A stretch of 64,000 nt of DNA from Bradyrhizobium sp. LMTR 3 (GCF_001693485.1 NZ_MAXC01000023.1:558001-622000); one strand, 5' to 3'. Shown: positions 25,857 through 34,936, counted from the first letter of the stretch. Program-made: numbers and translations. The notes: generated from the sequence alone by a model not told the origin.

Positions 25857-26380
25857 CTTCCTCCCGCGGACCAGGACCTCAGATGATGACAGTAGATCCA
25901 CGCGTCAAACCGGTCGCCGCGATCAGGACGGCGCCATTGTTCGACATCGTCGTCGATCTCAATCCAAGACTGAACATCGGCGATGGTCCGCTTGGCCGCC
26001 GCATCCTGTTCGGCGCGGCCGGCGGCACCTTCGAAGGTCCAAAGCTGCGCGGCGAGGTGATGCCCGGCGGCGGTGACTGGGCGCTGTTCCGCACCGATGG
26101 CGCGATGTCGCTCGACGTCCGCCTGACGCTGCGCACGCATGACGGCGCGCTGGTGCACATGACCTACGGCGGACGCTGGATCACGCCGCCCGAATTGCGG
26201 TCAGAAATGGCTGATCCCGCGCAACGATATCAGGTTGACCCGTCGCGCTATTACTTCCGCACTAACCCGCTGTTCGAAACCGGGGCGGAACGATATGCCT
26301 GGATGAACGACATCGTCTGCGTCGGGTCGGGATACTTGGTCGAAGGCGGCATCGCCTACAACGTCTGCCAGATCGTCTGA
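25853..26380 (+). CDS. DUF3237 family protein
   Basis: This 175-residue beta-rich protein is recognised as DUF3237 by LGRRILFGAAGGTFEGPKL, then RGEVMPGGGDWALFRTDGAM and YYFRTNPLFETGAERYAWMN. The family has no assigned reaction. Its ATG overlaps the stop of the SnoaL-like gene (ATGA). An internal ATG at 25883 is possible. The pair probably serves one small catabolic or detoxifying step under TetR control; that is inference. Confidence 0.78.
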   Translation: MTSSRGPGPQMMTVDPRVKPVAAIRTAPLFDIVVDLNPRLNIGDGPLGRRILFGAAGGTFEGPKLRGEVMPGGGDWALFRTDGAMSLDVRLTLRTHDGALVHMTYGGRWITPPELRSEMADPAQRYQVDPSRYYFRTNPLFETGAERYAWMNDIVCVGSGYLVEGGIAYNVCQIV

Positions 26381-26391
26381 CGCATGTGCCT

Positions 26392-27075
26392 TCACGCGGC
26401 CGGAAGCGACCCGCGCTGGCGGATGATCGTCCAGATCCAGGCAGCAGCGGTAAGCGCCACGGCGGCATAAGGAGCCCAGGCCTGCGGCTCTCCCATCGTC
26501 CGGAGCGTCATGCCGCTCAGAAGGCACCAGAGCAGGGGGATCGGCAGCAGCCATGGCACAAGCCCGCCGCGGGCGAGGAGCAGAACGCCGAGCGTCGCGA
26601 TCGCCGTCGGATCCGGCGCAATGCCAAAGACCTCGGACGAGGTCCAGCCACGTCCCTGTAGCGGCGCAAGCAATGGCTGTCCGGCAATCCCGAAGACAAG
26701 GGTGAGATACCCTGTCCAAGCGACAGGCCCGCGGCGGTCGAAGGCAAGGCCATCGCGCAAAGCCGAGATGAGGAGCAGGCCACCTTCGACGGCGAAAGCC
26801 GGCGCGATATAGGCGGCGGCCCAGTTAACGGTCGTGTAGCGGTTCCACAGGAAGGACCACCCGACGAAGATCCAGAGAACCGCCAGGATGAGTGCGATCC
26901 AACGTGCAAAGACTCCCGGCCGCCACGCGATGAGCAGGATGATGAGTAGGCCGGCGGCAAGCGTCACGACGTGCAGAGGCCAGAGCGCCGCATTGTGCGA
27001 TTCGAACATGCGCCAGTAGACGCGCGGCGAAAACAGCAGGAAATCCTCCGCGCGATAAGTCCACCACTCCGACAT
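26392..27075 (-). CDS. DUF6064-like multi-pass membrane protein
   Basis: This 227-residue protein has about six membrane helices (LWPLHVVTLAAGLLIILLIAW, ALILAVLWIFVGWSFLWNRY and later ones). The motif FLWNRYTTVNWAA and the overall spacing suit the DUF6064 family. The start ATG shares its A with the stop of the aldo/keto reductase gene (TGATG), so the two are coupled. Function unknown. Confidence 0.7.
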   Translation of the reverse strand: MSEWWTYRAEDFLLFSPRVYWRMFESHNAALWPLHVVTLAAGLLIILLIAWRPGVFARWIALILAVLWIFVGWSFLWNRYTTVNWAAAYIAPAFAVEGGLLLISALRDGLAFDRRGPVAWTGYLTLVFGIAGQPLLAPLQGRGWTSSEVFGIAPDPTAIATLGVLLLARGGLVPWLLPIPLLWCLLSGMTLRTMGEPQAWAPYAAVALTAAAWIWTIIRQRGSLPAA

Positions 27076-27992
27076 CAAAGCGCCTTCACGTGGGCCGAGA
27101 TGCGCTGCCGCGTGGCGAGGTCCGGCATCGACCCGGCGGCGGCCGAGAGGTTTTCCCGCACGTGGTCGACGCGCGTGGTCGCGGGAATTGCGACGGTGAC
27201 GGCCGGGTGAGACAGGATGAACTTCAGCAGGAGCTGCGCCCAGCTCGACACCCCGAGTTCGGCCGCCCACTCTGGCAGCGGCTTGTTCTTGAGGCGATTG
27301 GTCAGCTCGCCCTGCCGGAACGGCCGGTTCACGATCACCGCAATCCCGCGCTCTGCGGCCAGCGGCAGCAGCCGTGCCTCCGCATCGCGATCGACGACAT
27401 TGTAGGAGAACTGCACGAAATCGATAGGCTCGTTTCGCATGATCTGTTCGACAAGATCGTGACGGCGGCCTTCGGACGTGGTGATTCCGACGTAACGCAC
27501 CGTGCCGGCGGCTTTCATCTGGAGGAGCGTCTGCAGATGCGCCTTCCAGGCGAGCAGATTGTGAACCTGAACGAGGTCGAACTTCGGCACGCCCCAGAAG
27601 CGACGCGATTGCTCGATCTGGGCTGGGCCTGCCGTCGCAGAGGAGGTCCAGACCTTTTCGGCCGAGAATAGAGCAGGCGGCCGCCCGAGTTTTTGAAGCC
27701 CGTAGCCGACCACCGGCTGCGACGACCCATACATGGGGGACGAGTCGATCATGCGGCCGCCGCCCTCGAAGAAGGCGGCCATGACATCAGCGCATTCGTC
27801 CCTGAGCCCCGGATCGTTCCCGACATTGAAGGTGATCCAGGTCCCCAGTCCGACCATCGGCATCTCCTCGCGGCTCGAGGGAATAGGACGGCGCGCGGGC
27901 TGGCCGTGCTGGGCACGCAGCGAGGTTGGCAAATGCGCCGCAGCGGCCGTCGCCAAGGAGGCTTGCAGGAACGTTCGGCGTGTCGTCTGCAT
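27075..27992 (-). CDS. Tat-exported aldo/keto reductase
   Basis: This 305-residue protein begins with a twin-arginine signal (TTRRTFLQASLATAAAA) and continues as an aldo/keto reductase barrel. The catalytic set appears as Asp and Tyr in RMIDSSPMYG, Lys in SAEKVW and His in VQVHNLL. A folded, cofactor-loaded enzyme exported by Tat is likely. The ATG at 27992 has GGAGCC 7 nt upstream; other in-frame ATGs lie at 28004 and 28007. It is coupled to the downstream DUF6064-like gene. Confidence 0.83.
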   Translation of the reverse strand: MQTTRRTFLQASLATAAAAHLPTSLRAQHGQPARRPIPSSREEMPMVGLGTWITFNVGNDPGLRDECADVMAAFFEGGGRMIDSSPMYGSSQPVVGYGLQKLGRPPALFSAEKVWTSSATAGPAQIEQSRRFWGVPKFDLVQVHNLLAWKAHLQTLLQMKAAGTVRYVGITTSEGRRHDLVEQIMRNEPIDFVQFSYNVVDRDAEARLLPLAAERGIAVIVNRPFRQGELTNRLKNKPLPEWAAELGVSSWAQLLLKFILSHPAVTVAIPATTRVDHVRENLSAAAGSMPDLATRQRISAHVKAL

Positions 27993-28059
27993 CCGAGGCT
28001 CCATCATCGCGGCGCACTGATCCAAGATGCGGTCGCGCGCCATCCTCAGCTAAACAGCA

Positions 28060-28142
28060 TTAGATCAGCTTCAGTCCCCTCAAACTTGCGTGACCGTTCC
28101 TGCCGACGATGATGTGGTCGCGCACGGAGATGCCGAGTGGAC
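28060..28142 (-). repeat. radC 3'-end fragment 1 (outermost, about 83 bp)
   Basis: Read on the minus strand this encodes PLGISVRDHIIVGRNGHASL and then RGLKLI with stop TAA: the C-terminus of RadC. Homology to the intact radC at 44440 ends within the PLG codons, so it is shorter than the 161-nt copies. No start or upstream radC sequence is attached. Confidence 0.85.
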
Positions 28143-28218
28143 CGCGATAGGAATCGTATGTCGCGCGACAAGACGCTTCGCATAAACAACGCCTCCGGCG
28201 CGACTGATCCGCACGAGC

Positions 28219-28248
28219 AAAGGGCCGCCCCATTTGAGGCGGCCCTTT
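28219..28248 (-). terminator. Terminator-like hairpin
   Basis: A perfect 11-bp stem (AAAGGGCCGCC / GGCGGCCCTTT) with an 8-nt loop. It could end the transcript of the small gene at 28365-28535, about 117 bp away. The following T-run is only three bases. Confidence 0.5.
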
Positions 28249-28364
28249 GTCCCTGGATGGGCCGGTGTTGACCTGTTTCAACGGCCATGTGCCATCGAAC
28301 CCGACCAATAATAAGCTAAAGCGCGATGGCGGTTCGACCGTGCCGTCGCGCTATGGTCGCCGAA

Positions 28365-28535
28365 TCAATCGAACAGCATCCTGGTTCGCACCTCGTTGCG
28401 GGCCAATCCGTCGATTTCAGCAAGCGCCATCGCGCCCCTCAGTTCCTCGAGCCAGTCGAGAAACTTGTCGACCAGGTGCCCCGGGCTCATCGAAAGAGCC
28501 GCGCCTCCTATCCGTCCTGCTAGCTGATTCATCAT
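28365..28535 (-). CDS. Small 56-residue protein, possibly DUF1127-like
   Basis: This short frame has a strong ribosome site (GAGAGGGGATCG just before tandem ATG codons). It encodes a mainly helical, charged peptide with LVDKFLDWLEELRGAMALAE followed by IDGLARNEVRTRM. The tail loosely recalls the DUF1127 pattern of small rhizobial regulators, but the match is weak. It lies between the first two radC fragments and may be the cargo of that segment. Confidence 0.4.
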   Translation of the reverse strand: MMNQLAGRIGGAALSMSPGHLVDKFLDWLEELRGAMALAEIDGLARNEVRTRMLFD

Positions 28536-28648
28536 CGATCCCCTCTCATCGAGAATGAGCTACCCCCTCTCATCCGATGAACAACTCTCTCACGCATTCG
28601 CCAAAGCGCGAAGCGGATAGTTAATAGATGGTAAATGCAGGCGACTTG

Positions 28649-28696
28649 CTAGATCAGCCGCATCCCCTTCAGGCTCGTGTGCCCGTTCTTGCCGAC
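28649..28696 (-). repeat. radC 3'-end fragment 2 (about 48 bp)
   Basis: On the minus strand it encodes VGKNGHTSLKGMRLI and stop TAG, the last residues of RadC. Similarity to the intact gene ends abruptly after the GTCGGC codons, the shortest of the five fragments. Confidence 0.8.
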
Positions 28697-28981
28697 AGGC
28701 GTGTTGGTGATGTCCGACCGTGACCATCACGATACGTCATCCGCCTGCTCAACCGGTCGCGATAATGCACGACAAGCAACCTTGTTCTTCTCATCCCAAG
28801 CTCAAGCTCAACGACGGGATAGAGAACAGCATTTTCTATCTTTACGAACGGCGGCCCAATTCTCATCGCTCGCCAGTTCCGAAGCATTCCAATCGAGATG
28901 GTCCCATGCGGACATGTTGGCTGCCTGCGCGGCGCTCACTCAAGCTCACCGCGAAGTGCAGGTGACGGCAGCGGTCGAGGT
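28697..28981. other. Gene-less stretch
   Basis: No frame with a ribosome site or recognisable motif is seen on either strand between radC fragment 2 and the transporter gene. It may contain decayed sequence. Confidence 0.35.
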
Positions 28982-29992
28982 TCATGTCGACCGCCCGCTA
29001 ACCACCGTCGCCGATTCCGACTGCGCCAACCGACGCTCTTCCCGGTGGAAGAGTGCTTTGAAGAATAGAGCGTCGGGAGCCGACTTGACGATTCGGGCGA
29101 TCAGAGCCGTCGCGAGCACAGCGAAGGCAAGCCGCGCGAGAAGAACGCTCGTAAGGTCAGCGCCGAGCGCGACGACGACTACCGTGTCCTCGATGATGCT
29201 GTGGGCAAAACCCATGAATGCGCAAGCGAGGAATATTTGACGCGGCTCTGCGTTAGCCGTGCGCGCCTCGCGGATCAGCAGTCCCGCGCCATAAGAAATT
29301 CCAAGAAACAGGCCGACAGCGGCGAAGGGTACCGTCTGTTTATTGATGCCAGCGAGCCGAAAGAGTGGGGCAAGCCATCTGTTCATCCAATCCAGGATGC
29401 CCGATACTTTAAGAAGCTCAATCAGGCAGCTCAGCGCAAGCAGAACGACGAGCATGATCGCCAAGGTATTGAACGTGCCCAGAAGAAAACCGCGCCAATC
29501 GGGGTTTCCATTCACAGGCATCCAAGCCGGCTCTATTGGTTCGCGCAGCCATCCGGTCGCGGCGAATATCTGGTGCAGAAGGACGGCAAAGACCAACCCT
29601 GCGCCAATACGAAGCGCCGCGGTGACCAGCAAGCTTGGCCCGGCCTTCTGAATGATCCGTTGCTCGATCGGAATGGCGTGTGCAAACAGCAAAAGCGATG
29701 AAAGAACGGTCATCTCGGCTGTGCTGAGTGCCGAAGCCGGAATCAGTGTGGACACGATTGCAAGCGCGCCCCACATCCCGACCAGCAATCCGGTGAGCCA
29801 GGCAAATGCGAGTTCGGGTGGCAACCCCACCAGCGTCATGAGCGGGGAGAACCATGGAGAAATCGCGTGGATGACACCGAGCTCCTGTAGAAGGTGCGTG
29901 GCGATCGCGACCGGAACGATGACGCGAACCAGCTCCCAATAGATTCCGAGCGTTTCCAACGTCTTGCGATAGAAGGCGGCGCAGATTGCCAT
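28982..29992 (-). CDS. Nucleoside-recognition (Gate) domain membrane protein
   Basis: This protein of about 336 residues has two repeated Gate modules of the nucleoside-transporter/SpmA-SpmB type. Membrane segments include VRVIVPVAIATHLLQELGVI, LLVGMWGALAIVSTL, FNTLAIMLVVLLALSCLIEL and FLGISYGAGLLI. Substrate unknown. ATG at 29992 is preferred because GGAG lies 6 nt upstream; 30019 is an alternative. It is divergent from an Lrp-type regulator with a palindrome between them, so it is probably that regulator's target. Confidence 0.8.
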   Translation of the reverse strand: MAICAAFYRKTLETLGIYWELVRVIVPVAIATHLLQELGVIHAISPWFSPLMTLVGLPPELAFAWLTGLLVGMWGALAIVSTLIPASALSTAEMTVLSSLLLFAHAIPIEQRIIQKAGPSLLVTAALRIGAGLVFAVLLHQIFAATGWLREPIEPAWMPVNGNPDWRGFLLGTFNTLAIMLVVLLALSCLIELLKVSGILDWMNRWLAPLFRLAGINKQTVPFAAVGLFLGISYGAGLLIREARTANAEPRQIFLACAFMGFAHSIIEDTVVVVALGADLTSVLLARLAFAVLATALIARIVKSAPDALFFKALFHREERRLAQSESATVVSGRST

Positions 29993-30067
29993 CGATGGCT
30001 CCATCATCTTCGAAGCCATGACTAGCCTTGGACGCTTCGCAGTTTGTGGTCAAAGATTGCGGTTCTG

Positions 30068-30082
30068 TGCAATAAAATTGCA
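30068..30082. promoter_or_regulatory. Candidate Lrp/AsnC operator
   Basis: The perfect inverted repeat TGCAAT-AAA-ATTGCA lies between the divergent transporter and Lrp genes, 22 bp before the regulator's ATG. Lrp-family sites are often symmetric TTGCA-type repeats. Autoregulation and control of the transporter are inferred. Confidence 0.55.
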
Positions 30083-30104
30083 ATCGATAAACAGAGCCTC
30101 TCAC

Positions 30105-30557
30105 ATGGACAAGATCGATAGGAAGCTTCTCAACCTGCTTCAGAATGACGCTTCACGGACGAACGCTGAACTCGCCGATTTGGTCGGCCTTTCCCCGTCG
30201 AGCTGCCTGCGCCGCGTTCGGCGGTTGAAGCAAGGCGGCGTCATCGACCGCGTTGTCGCCCTTCTCAGCCCGGCCAAGGCTGGTAGAGGCATGAAGGCAA
30301 TCGTCACGGTCGAACTAGAGCGCCATGGCGAGCAATATATGCGTGACTTTCTGGGTTTAGCCGCTAAGGAATCGGCCGTCACTCAGGCCTACAGCGTGAG
30401 CGGCGAAACCGACGCCGTCCTCATGCTGCGCTTGAGAGACATGGAAGAGTTCGATGCGATATGCGAGCGGTTGTTTCGAGACCGAACTAATGTTGCACGA
30501 TTCTATACGATGTTCGTGATCCGAACCGCCAAAGAGGCGACTGCCATCCCGCTCTAG
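30105..30557 (+). CDS. Lrp/AsnC-family transcriptional regulator
   Basis: This 150-residue regulator begins with the family signature MDKIDRKLLNLLQNDASRTN and a helix-turn-helix LADLVGLSPSSCLRRVRRL. A RAM/AsnC ligand domain follows (TQAYSVSGETDAVLMLRLRD), ending within the usual length. Lrp-type proteins form octamers and sense amino acids. It is divergent from the Gate-domain transporter, suggesting uptake or export of an amino-acid- or nucleoside-like effector. Confidence 0.92.
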   Translation: MDKIDRKLLNLLQNDASRTNAELADLVGLSPSSCLRRVRRLKQGGVIDRVVALLSPAKAGRGMKAIVTVELERHGEQYMRDFLGLAAKESAVTQAYSVSGETDAVLMLRLRDMEEFDAICERLFRDRTNVARFYTMFVIRTAKEATAIPL

Positions 30558-30645
30558 CTGTGGAGCCAGCGGCAAGGGCCACAAGACTGAAGTCACATCG
30601 GCCGAGCCGGTGACAGGAGTCATCATTCAATAAGGCAATGAAACG

Positions 30646-30809
30646 CTAGATTGGCCGCATCCCCTTCAGGCTCGAATGCCCGTTCTTGCCGACGATGATG
30701 TGGTCGCGCACGGAAATGCCGAGCGGGGTCGCGATCTGGATGATCGCTTTGGTCATCTGGATGTCGGCCTGCGACGGCGTTGGATCGCCGGAAGGGTGGT
30801 TGTGCACCA
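30646..30809 (-). repeat. radC 3'-end fragment 3 (161 nt to shared breakpoint)
   Basis: The minus strand encodes VHNHPSGDPTPSQADIQMTK through to GMRPI and stop TAG, with all catalytic JAMM residues kept. From the stop to GTGCA it is exactly 161 nt, as in intact radC, with no indels and about 16 substitutions by hand count. Homology ends just after GTGCACCA, where unrelated sequence begins. Confidence 0.9.
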
Positions 30810-30840
30810 TTTACCCGGAGACGCAGGCCGCGCCGATGGC

Positions 30841-32304
30841 TCAGAACGATCCCGCCACCGAGCCGAGCGCGATGACGGCAACGAGGGCGATGAGTGCGCC
30901 GACGATGCCGACCATGACGATGTCGCGATAGCTGTCCCGGTGCGTCGATCCGCAGACGGCGAGCAGCGTGACGACCGCGCCGTTATGCGGCAGGCTGTCG
31001 AGCGTACCCGAACTGATCACCGCCACGCGATGCAGCAGCGCGGGATCGAGTCCGATCTCCGCTGCGCGCGTCATATATGTCGCCCCGAGTGCGTCGAGCG
31101 CAATGGTCAGCCCGCCTGATGCCGACCCCGTGAGCGCGGCGAGCACGTTGGTCGCCACCGCGAGCGAGACCAGCGGTCCGCCGCCGATGCCGAGCACGGT
31201 GTCGCGCACGACATCGAAGGCGGGCATTGCCGCCACCACGGCGCCGAAGCCGACCAGGCTCGCAACGCTCAGAGCCGGCAGTACGGCGGCGTTGGCGCCG
31301 GCGTCCATGGTTGCACGCAGGGCCGGCAATCGCCGATGGCTGACGGCGAGAACCGTCACGATTGCGCAGGCGAGGGCTGTGATCACAGCCCATACGCCGC
31401 CGACGGCTGCGAGCGACGTTTCGCCCCAGCGAGCTTCGGCGAGAAAGCGGGTGTCCAGCGCTGGCAGGATGAGCAGCGACATCGCGAGATTGACGATAAT
31501 CACCACAACGAGCGGCAGCGCGGCGAGTGCAACTGACGGCGGCGCGTCGGTCATCGCTCCGTGCACGATCTCCGCCGGATCGAACTCCCGCGCGGTAGTG
31601 GCACGTTCGCGCAGCTTTTCGTCGGTGGCAAGACGGGCGGAAGGCATCGGCGCGCCGGCGCCGAAGCCTTCGCCGCTTTTTCTTGAGTTGGCCTCTTCGC
31701 GGTTGAGCCACCACAGGCCGAAGCCGAGCATGATCAACGACGCCAGGATGCCGAGGCCGGGCGCGGCGAATGGCGTGGTGCCGAAGAACGGCATCGGGAT
31801 CGCGTTCTGGATCGATGGCGTGCCGGGCAGCGCCGACATGGTGAAGGTGGAGGTGCCGAGCACGATCGCCGCCGGCATCAGCCGCCGCGGGATGCCGGCG
31901 TTGCGAAACAGCTCGTGCGCCATCGGTGCGAGCACGAAGAAGGCGACAAACAGACTGACGCCGCCATATGTGACGAGCGCTCCGGCGAGCACCACCGCGA
32001 GCACAGCCCGCCGCGTGCCCAGCCGCCGCGTCATGAAGGTCGCGATCGCGGCGACCGAGCCGCTGTCTTCCATCAGTTTGCCGAACAGGGCACCGAGCAG
32101 AAACAGCGGAAAGAACTGGGCCAGAAAGCCTGCCGCGCTGACCATGAAGGTCTGGGTCCAGTGGGCCAGCAGCGGCTCGCGGGAAAACAGTGCGGCAACC
32201 AGCGCGGCGAGCGGCGCGAGCAGCAGCACGCTCCAGCCCCGATAGGCGAACAAGATCAGCAGGCCGAGCCCGACCAGGATGCCGAGAAGTCCCAACAGGG
32301 TCAT
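30841..32304 (-). CDS. GntP-family permease
   Basis: This 487-residue inner-membrane carrier has about 12 hydrophobic segments and the GntP pattern (LLGILVGLGLLILFAYRGWS at the N-terminus, GTSTFTMSALPGTPSIQNAI, GSASGGLTIALDALG, ISSGTLDSLPHNGAVVTLL). The family imports gluconate and other sugar acids or hydroxy acids by proton symport. CGGAG precedes the ATG, which lies 5 nt after the patatin stop, so the two are one operon. Confidence 0.88.
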   Translation of the reverse strand: MTLLGLLGILVGLGLLILFAYRGWSVLLLAPLAALVAALFSREPLLAHWTQTFMVSAAGFLAQFFPLFLLGALFGKLMEDSGSVAAIATFMTRRLGTRRAVLAVVLAGALVTYGGVSLFVAFFVLAPMAHELFRNAGIPRRLMPAAIVLGTSTFTMSALPGTPSIQNAIPMPFFGTTPFAAPGLGILASLIMLGFGLWWLNREEANSRKSGEGFGAGAPMPSARLATDEKLRERATTAREFDPAEIVHGAMTDAPPSVALAALPLVVVIIVNLAMSLLILPALDTRFLAEARWGETSLAAVGGVWAVITALACAIVTVLAVSHRRLPALRATMDAGANAAVLPALSVASLVGFGAVVAAMPAFDVVRDTVLGIGGGPLVSLAVATNVLAALTGSASGGLTIALDALGATYMTRAAEIGLDPALLHRVAVISSGTLDSLPHNGAVVTLLAVCGSTHRDSYRDIVMVGIVGALIALVAVIALGSVAGSF

Positions 32305-32309
32305 CGCCG

Positions 32310-33338
32310 TCAGCACTCCGCAAGCAGAGCATCGAGATCGGCGGTGGAGCGCCGGCCGAGGTCGCCAGCATGCGCCTTGAGGAATGCGTCGGCGCTCCTG
32401 CGTCCCTCTTCCTTGAGGAGCGAAACGAACTCCCATTCAGCGTTGAGTTTAGATGATGCGCCGAATTCCGTGAGTGCGTCGGTCATGATCCGGTGCGTGC
32501 GCATTCCGGCCCAGCGCTCGCCCTCGCCGTGTCCGGGGTCCGCCACCTGGCGCAGCAACGCGATCATGCGCAACTCCTTCATCAGCGGCGAGTTGAAGGA
32601 GATTTCGTTGAGGCGGTTGAGAATTTCGTTCGCCGTACGCGGCGGTTTCGGTCGTTCGCGCGGATTGATCTGCACCAGGATGGTGTCATGAGCGTCGCTC
32701 TCGCGCACCAGCGGCGTGAGGGTCGGATTGCCGGCATAGCCGCCATCCCAATAGGGTTCACCGTCGATCTCGATCGCCTGGAACATGGTCGGTAGACAAG
32801 CGGAGGCAAGCAGGACGTCGGCCGTGATCTCCGCATTGCGGAAGATGCGGCCGCGGCCGGTGCGCACATTGGTCGCGGTGACGAACAGCCTGATTGATGC
32901 CCGGGCCAGTCGTTCGAAATCGATGCTTTCGGCGAGGATGGCACGCAGCGGGTTGAGGCCGAGCGGATTGAGATCATAAGGCGAAAGCACGCGGGCCATC
33001 AGGTCCATGGCGACATAGGCGGGTGACGTGTCGAGCGTCCATCGGCCCATCAGTCGGTCGAGCGGCGAGCGCTGCAGCAGGCTGAACGCGGCAGCGCGCG
33101 ACACGCTTCGCCAAAAGGCCGCGAGCGCCGCCCGCGCGCCATCGGCACCGCCTTGCGTCCACCCGTCGGCCACCAGGGCTGCATTCATTGCGCCCGCCGA
33201 CGTGCCGGAGATTGCCTCGATCCGCAGCCACGGCTCCTCGATCAGACGGTCGAGCACGCCCCAGGTGAAGGCGCCGTGGGAGCCTCCGCCCTGCAAAGCA
33301 AGGTCCACCAGAACGGGTTCGCGCGCTGTTTCGTCCAT
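32310..33338 (-). CDS. Patatin-like phospholipase
   Basis: This 342-residue cytoplasmic lipid acyl hydrolase carries the oxyanion loop LQGGGSHGAFTWGVLDRL, nucleophile Ser in SGTSAGAMNAAL and catalytic Asp in WDGGYAGNPTLTPL. Ser-Asp dyad enzymes of this family cleave phospholipids or storage-polymer esters. ATG at 33338 is set by GAGGG 5 nt upstream; a GTG at 33344 is less likely. It is directly upstream of the GntP permease gene. It has no signal peptide. Confidence 0.9.
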   Translation of the reverse strand: MDETAREPVLVDLALQGGGSHGAFTWGVLDRLIEEPWLRIEAISGTSAGAMNAALVADGWTQGGADGARAALAAFWRSVSRAAAFSLLQRSPLDRLMGRWTLDTSPAYVAMDLMARVLSPYDLNPLGLNPLRAILAESIDFERLARASIRLFVTATNVRTGRGRIFRNAEITADVLLASACLPTMFQAIEIDGEPYWDGGYAGNPTLTPLVRESDAHDTILVQINPRERPKPPRTANEILNRLNEISFNSPLMKELRMIALLRQVADPGHGEGERWAGMRTHRIMTDALTEFGASSKLNAEWEFVSLLKEEGRRSADAFLKAHAGDLGRRSTADLDALLAEC

Positions 33339-33384
33339 CGTCACCCTCGGAAGATGAAACGACCCTCAATTCAGGACGCTCGAT

Positions 33385-33615
33385 TCAGGACGTTCGGATA
33401 CTTCCTCTCGACCCTTCGTAAGATCGGCGCAGTAGTGCGAACAGACTGCCGCCCGTCGCCGCGCCCAGCAGGTAGGCGACGGCGGCCAGCACAGCGAGCG
33501 GCACGCGGGCATTCAGGCCGAGGAAGGACATGGTGACGACCTCGAAGTTCTGCAGCGCGAAGATGGTGGTCGCCGCGACGAACAGAACGATGACGGCGAG
33601 GTGGATCCAGCGCAT
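33385..33615 (-). CDS. LapA-domain (DUF1049) membrane protein
   Basis: This 76-residue protein has two membrane helices with the LapA/DUF1049 pattern: LAVIVLFVAATTIFALQNFE, a short loop (VVTMSFLGLNARVPLAV), then LAAVAYLLGAATGGSLFALL. LapA works with LapB in lipopolysaccharide assembly in gammaproteobacteria; the role here is unknown. GGAGGCGCCC lies directly before the ATG. It sits between the HdeD-like and patatin genes on the same strand. Confidence 0.75.
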   Translation of the reverse strand: MRWIHLAVIVLFVAATTIFALQNFEVVTMSFLGLNARVPLAVLAAVAYLLGAATGGSLFALLRRSYEGSRGSIRTS

Positions 33616-33673
33616 GGGCGCCTCCCTTTCGTCGATCAAGAGACTGCGCCACGCGCAGCCCGCCAACCACACC

Positions 33674-34249
33674 TCAGCGAGCGCGGCGCAGGCCGAAGCC
33701 GAGCCCGATCCAACCAGCGCCGGCCATGATGAGATCGATGGCGAGGAACAGGCCCAGGATATAGAGACTCGAAACCGGCCAGCGCACCAGGATCAGCACG
33801 CCGAGCAGAAGCGTGATCACGCCGGATAGCGCGACCCAGATCCAGGGCATTTCTCGTTTCATGCTGAAAGCCAGCACGATCCGCATGATGCCCGAGACCA
33901 CCAGCGATGCGCCGAGAACGAGGGTCAGTAGCACTGCCGCGAGCAACGGATTCTGGAACGTGACGAAGCCGGCTATGATGTAGAGCACGCCAAGCAGCGC
34001 CCAGAGCAGAAATTTGCCCCAGCTCTTGATCTGGAAGGCGCTAAACACCTCTGCGACGCCGGCGATGATCATCATCACGCCGACCACGAGGACGCTCACG
34101 ACGGTGGCCATTGCGACGCTGCCGAGCGCGATAAACCCGGCGAGCAGATAGACGACGCCGAGTGCGAGGATCCACCCCCACTTCGCGCGTAGCGGTGCCG
34201 TATCCGAACCGGCCTGAGGGCTCTTTACGGTGTCTGAAGTGCTGGTCAT
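33674..34249 (-). CDS. HdeD-family membrane protein
   Basis: This 191-residue protein has six short helices in three pairs (GWILALGVVYLLAGFIALGS, LVVGVMMIIAGVAEVFSAFQ, LLWALLGVLYIIAGFVTFQN, with later ones). This matches HdeD, an inner-membrane protein linked to acid resistance in Escherichia coli. A stress role is possible. It is the first gene of a minus-strand set with LapA-like, patatin and GntP genes. Confidence 0.82.
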   Translation of the reverse strand: MTSTSDTVKSPQAGSDTAPLRAKWGWILALGVVYLLAGFIALGSVAMATVVSVLVVGVMMIIAGVAEVFSAFQIKSWGKFLLWALLGVLYIIAGFVTFQNPLLAAVLLTLVLGASLVVSGIMRIVLAFSMKREMPWIWVALSGVITLLLGVLILVRWPVSSLYILGLFLAIDLIMAGAGWIGLGFGLRRAR

Positions 34250-34471
34250 GACGGTCCTCCGATGCGAAAACCTATCCGACGTTAGTTTGTCGGCCCCTCG
34301 ACGCTAGAGCGCGCGGCAAGGGACGCTCGACGGGTAGATACTAGCGCAACTGCGCGTTGCTATCACCTGATTTCGGTATCATCGGTCGCAATTTCGCCGT
34401 GCGGGGTCCTGCCGCGGCACGATGCTGGTCGCCTCGGTGGTGATAGATGATTATTGAGCGGCAGCAATACG

Positions 34472-34632
34472 CTAGATCAGTTTCAGCCCTTTCAGGCTCG
34501 TGTGACCGTTCTTGCCGACGATGATGTGGTCGTGCACGGAAATGCCGAGCGGGGTGGCGATCTGGATGATCGCCTTGGTCATGTGGATGTCGGCCTGCGA
34601 CGGCGTCGGATCGCCGGAGGGGTGGTTGTGCA
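34472..34632 (-). repeat. radC 3'-end fragment 4 (161 nt to shared breakpoint)
   Basis: The minus strand encodes HNHPSGDPTPSQADIHMTKA through to SLKGLKLI and stop TAG, keeping the catalytic JAMM residues. Exactly 161 nt separate the stop from the breakpoint after GTGCA, with about 18 substitutions relative to the intact gene by hand count and no indels. Confidence 0.92.
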
Positions 34633-34936
34633 TCAACCTACGCGCTGACTCGGGTCGTTGAATCATGGAGTTTTGCAGCCGTCGCAGGTTCGCTGGGGGC
34701 TGCAATTGGTGGCGGTTCAGAGTGCTTATTCGTGATTATTCCCGATCGGTCACGCAGCACCTTGTTGGACAATTTTTCAGCACGGCAGATCACGGGTCGA
34801 TGTCCGCTTTGCCCATTAGCGACCAAATGACGGGCACGGCTTTCTTGTTAAACCGAAGCCCGCTCGACTATGATGCTGAGTGTAGCCGCTTGCCGGAGCT
34901 GGCCGCGCAAAGTGCAACTCATTTGGGAATGCCGCC
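34633..34936. other. Gene-less stretch upstream of AraC gene
   Basis: No convincing frame is seen. It begins at the radC breakpoint and presumably contains the AraC promoter. It looks visibly richer in A and T than the backbone genes. Confidence 0.35.
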
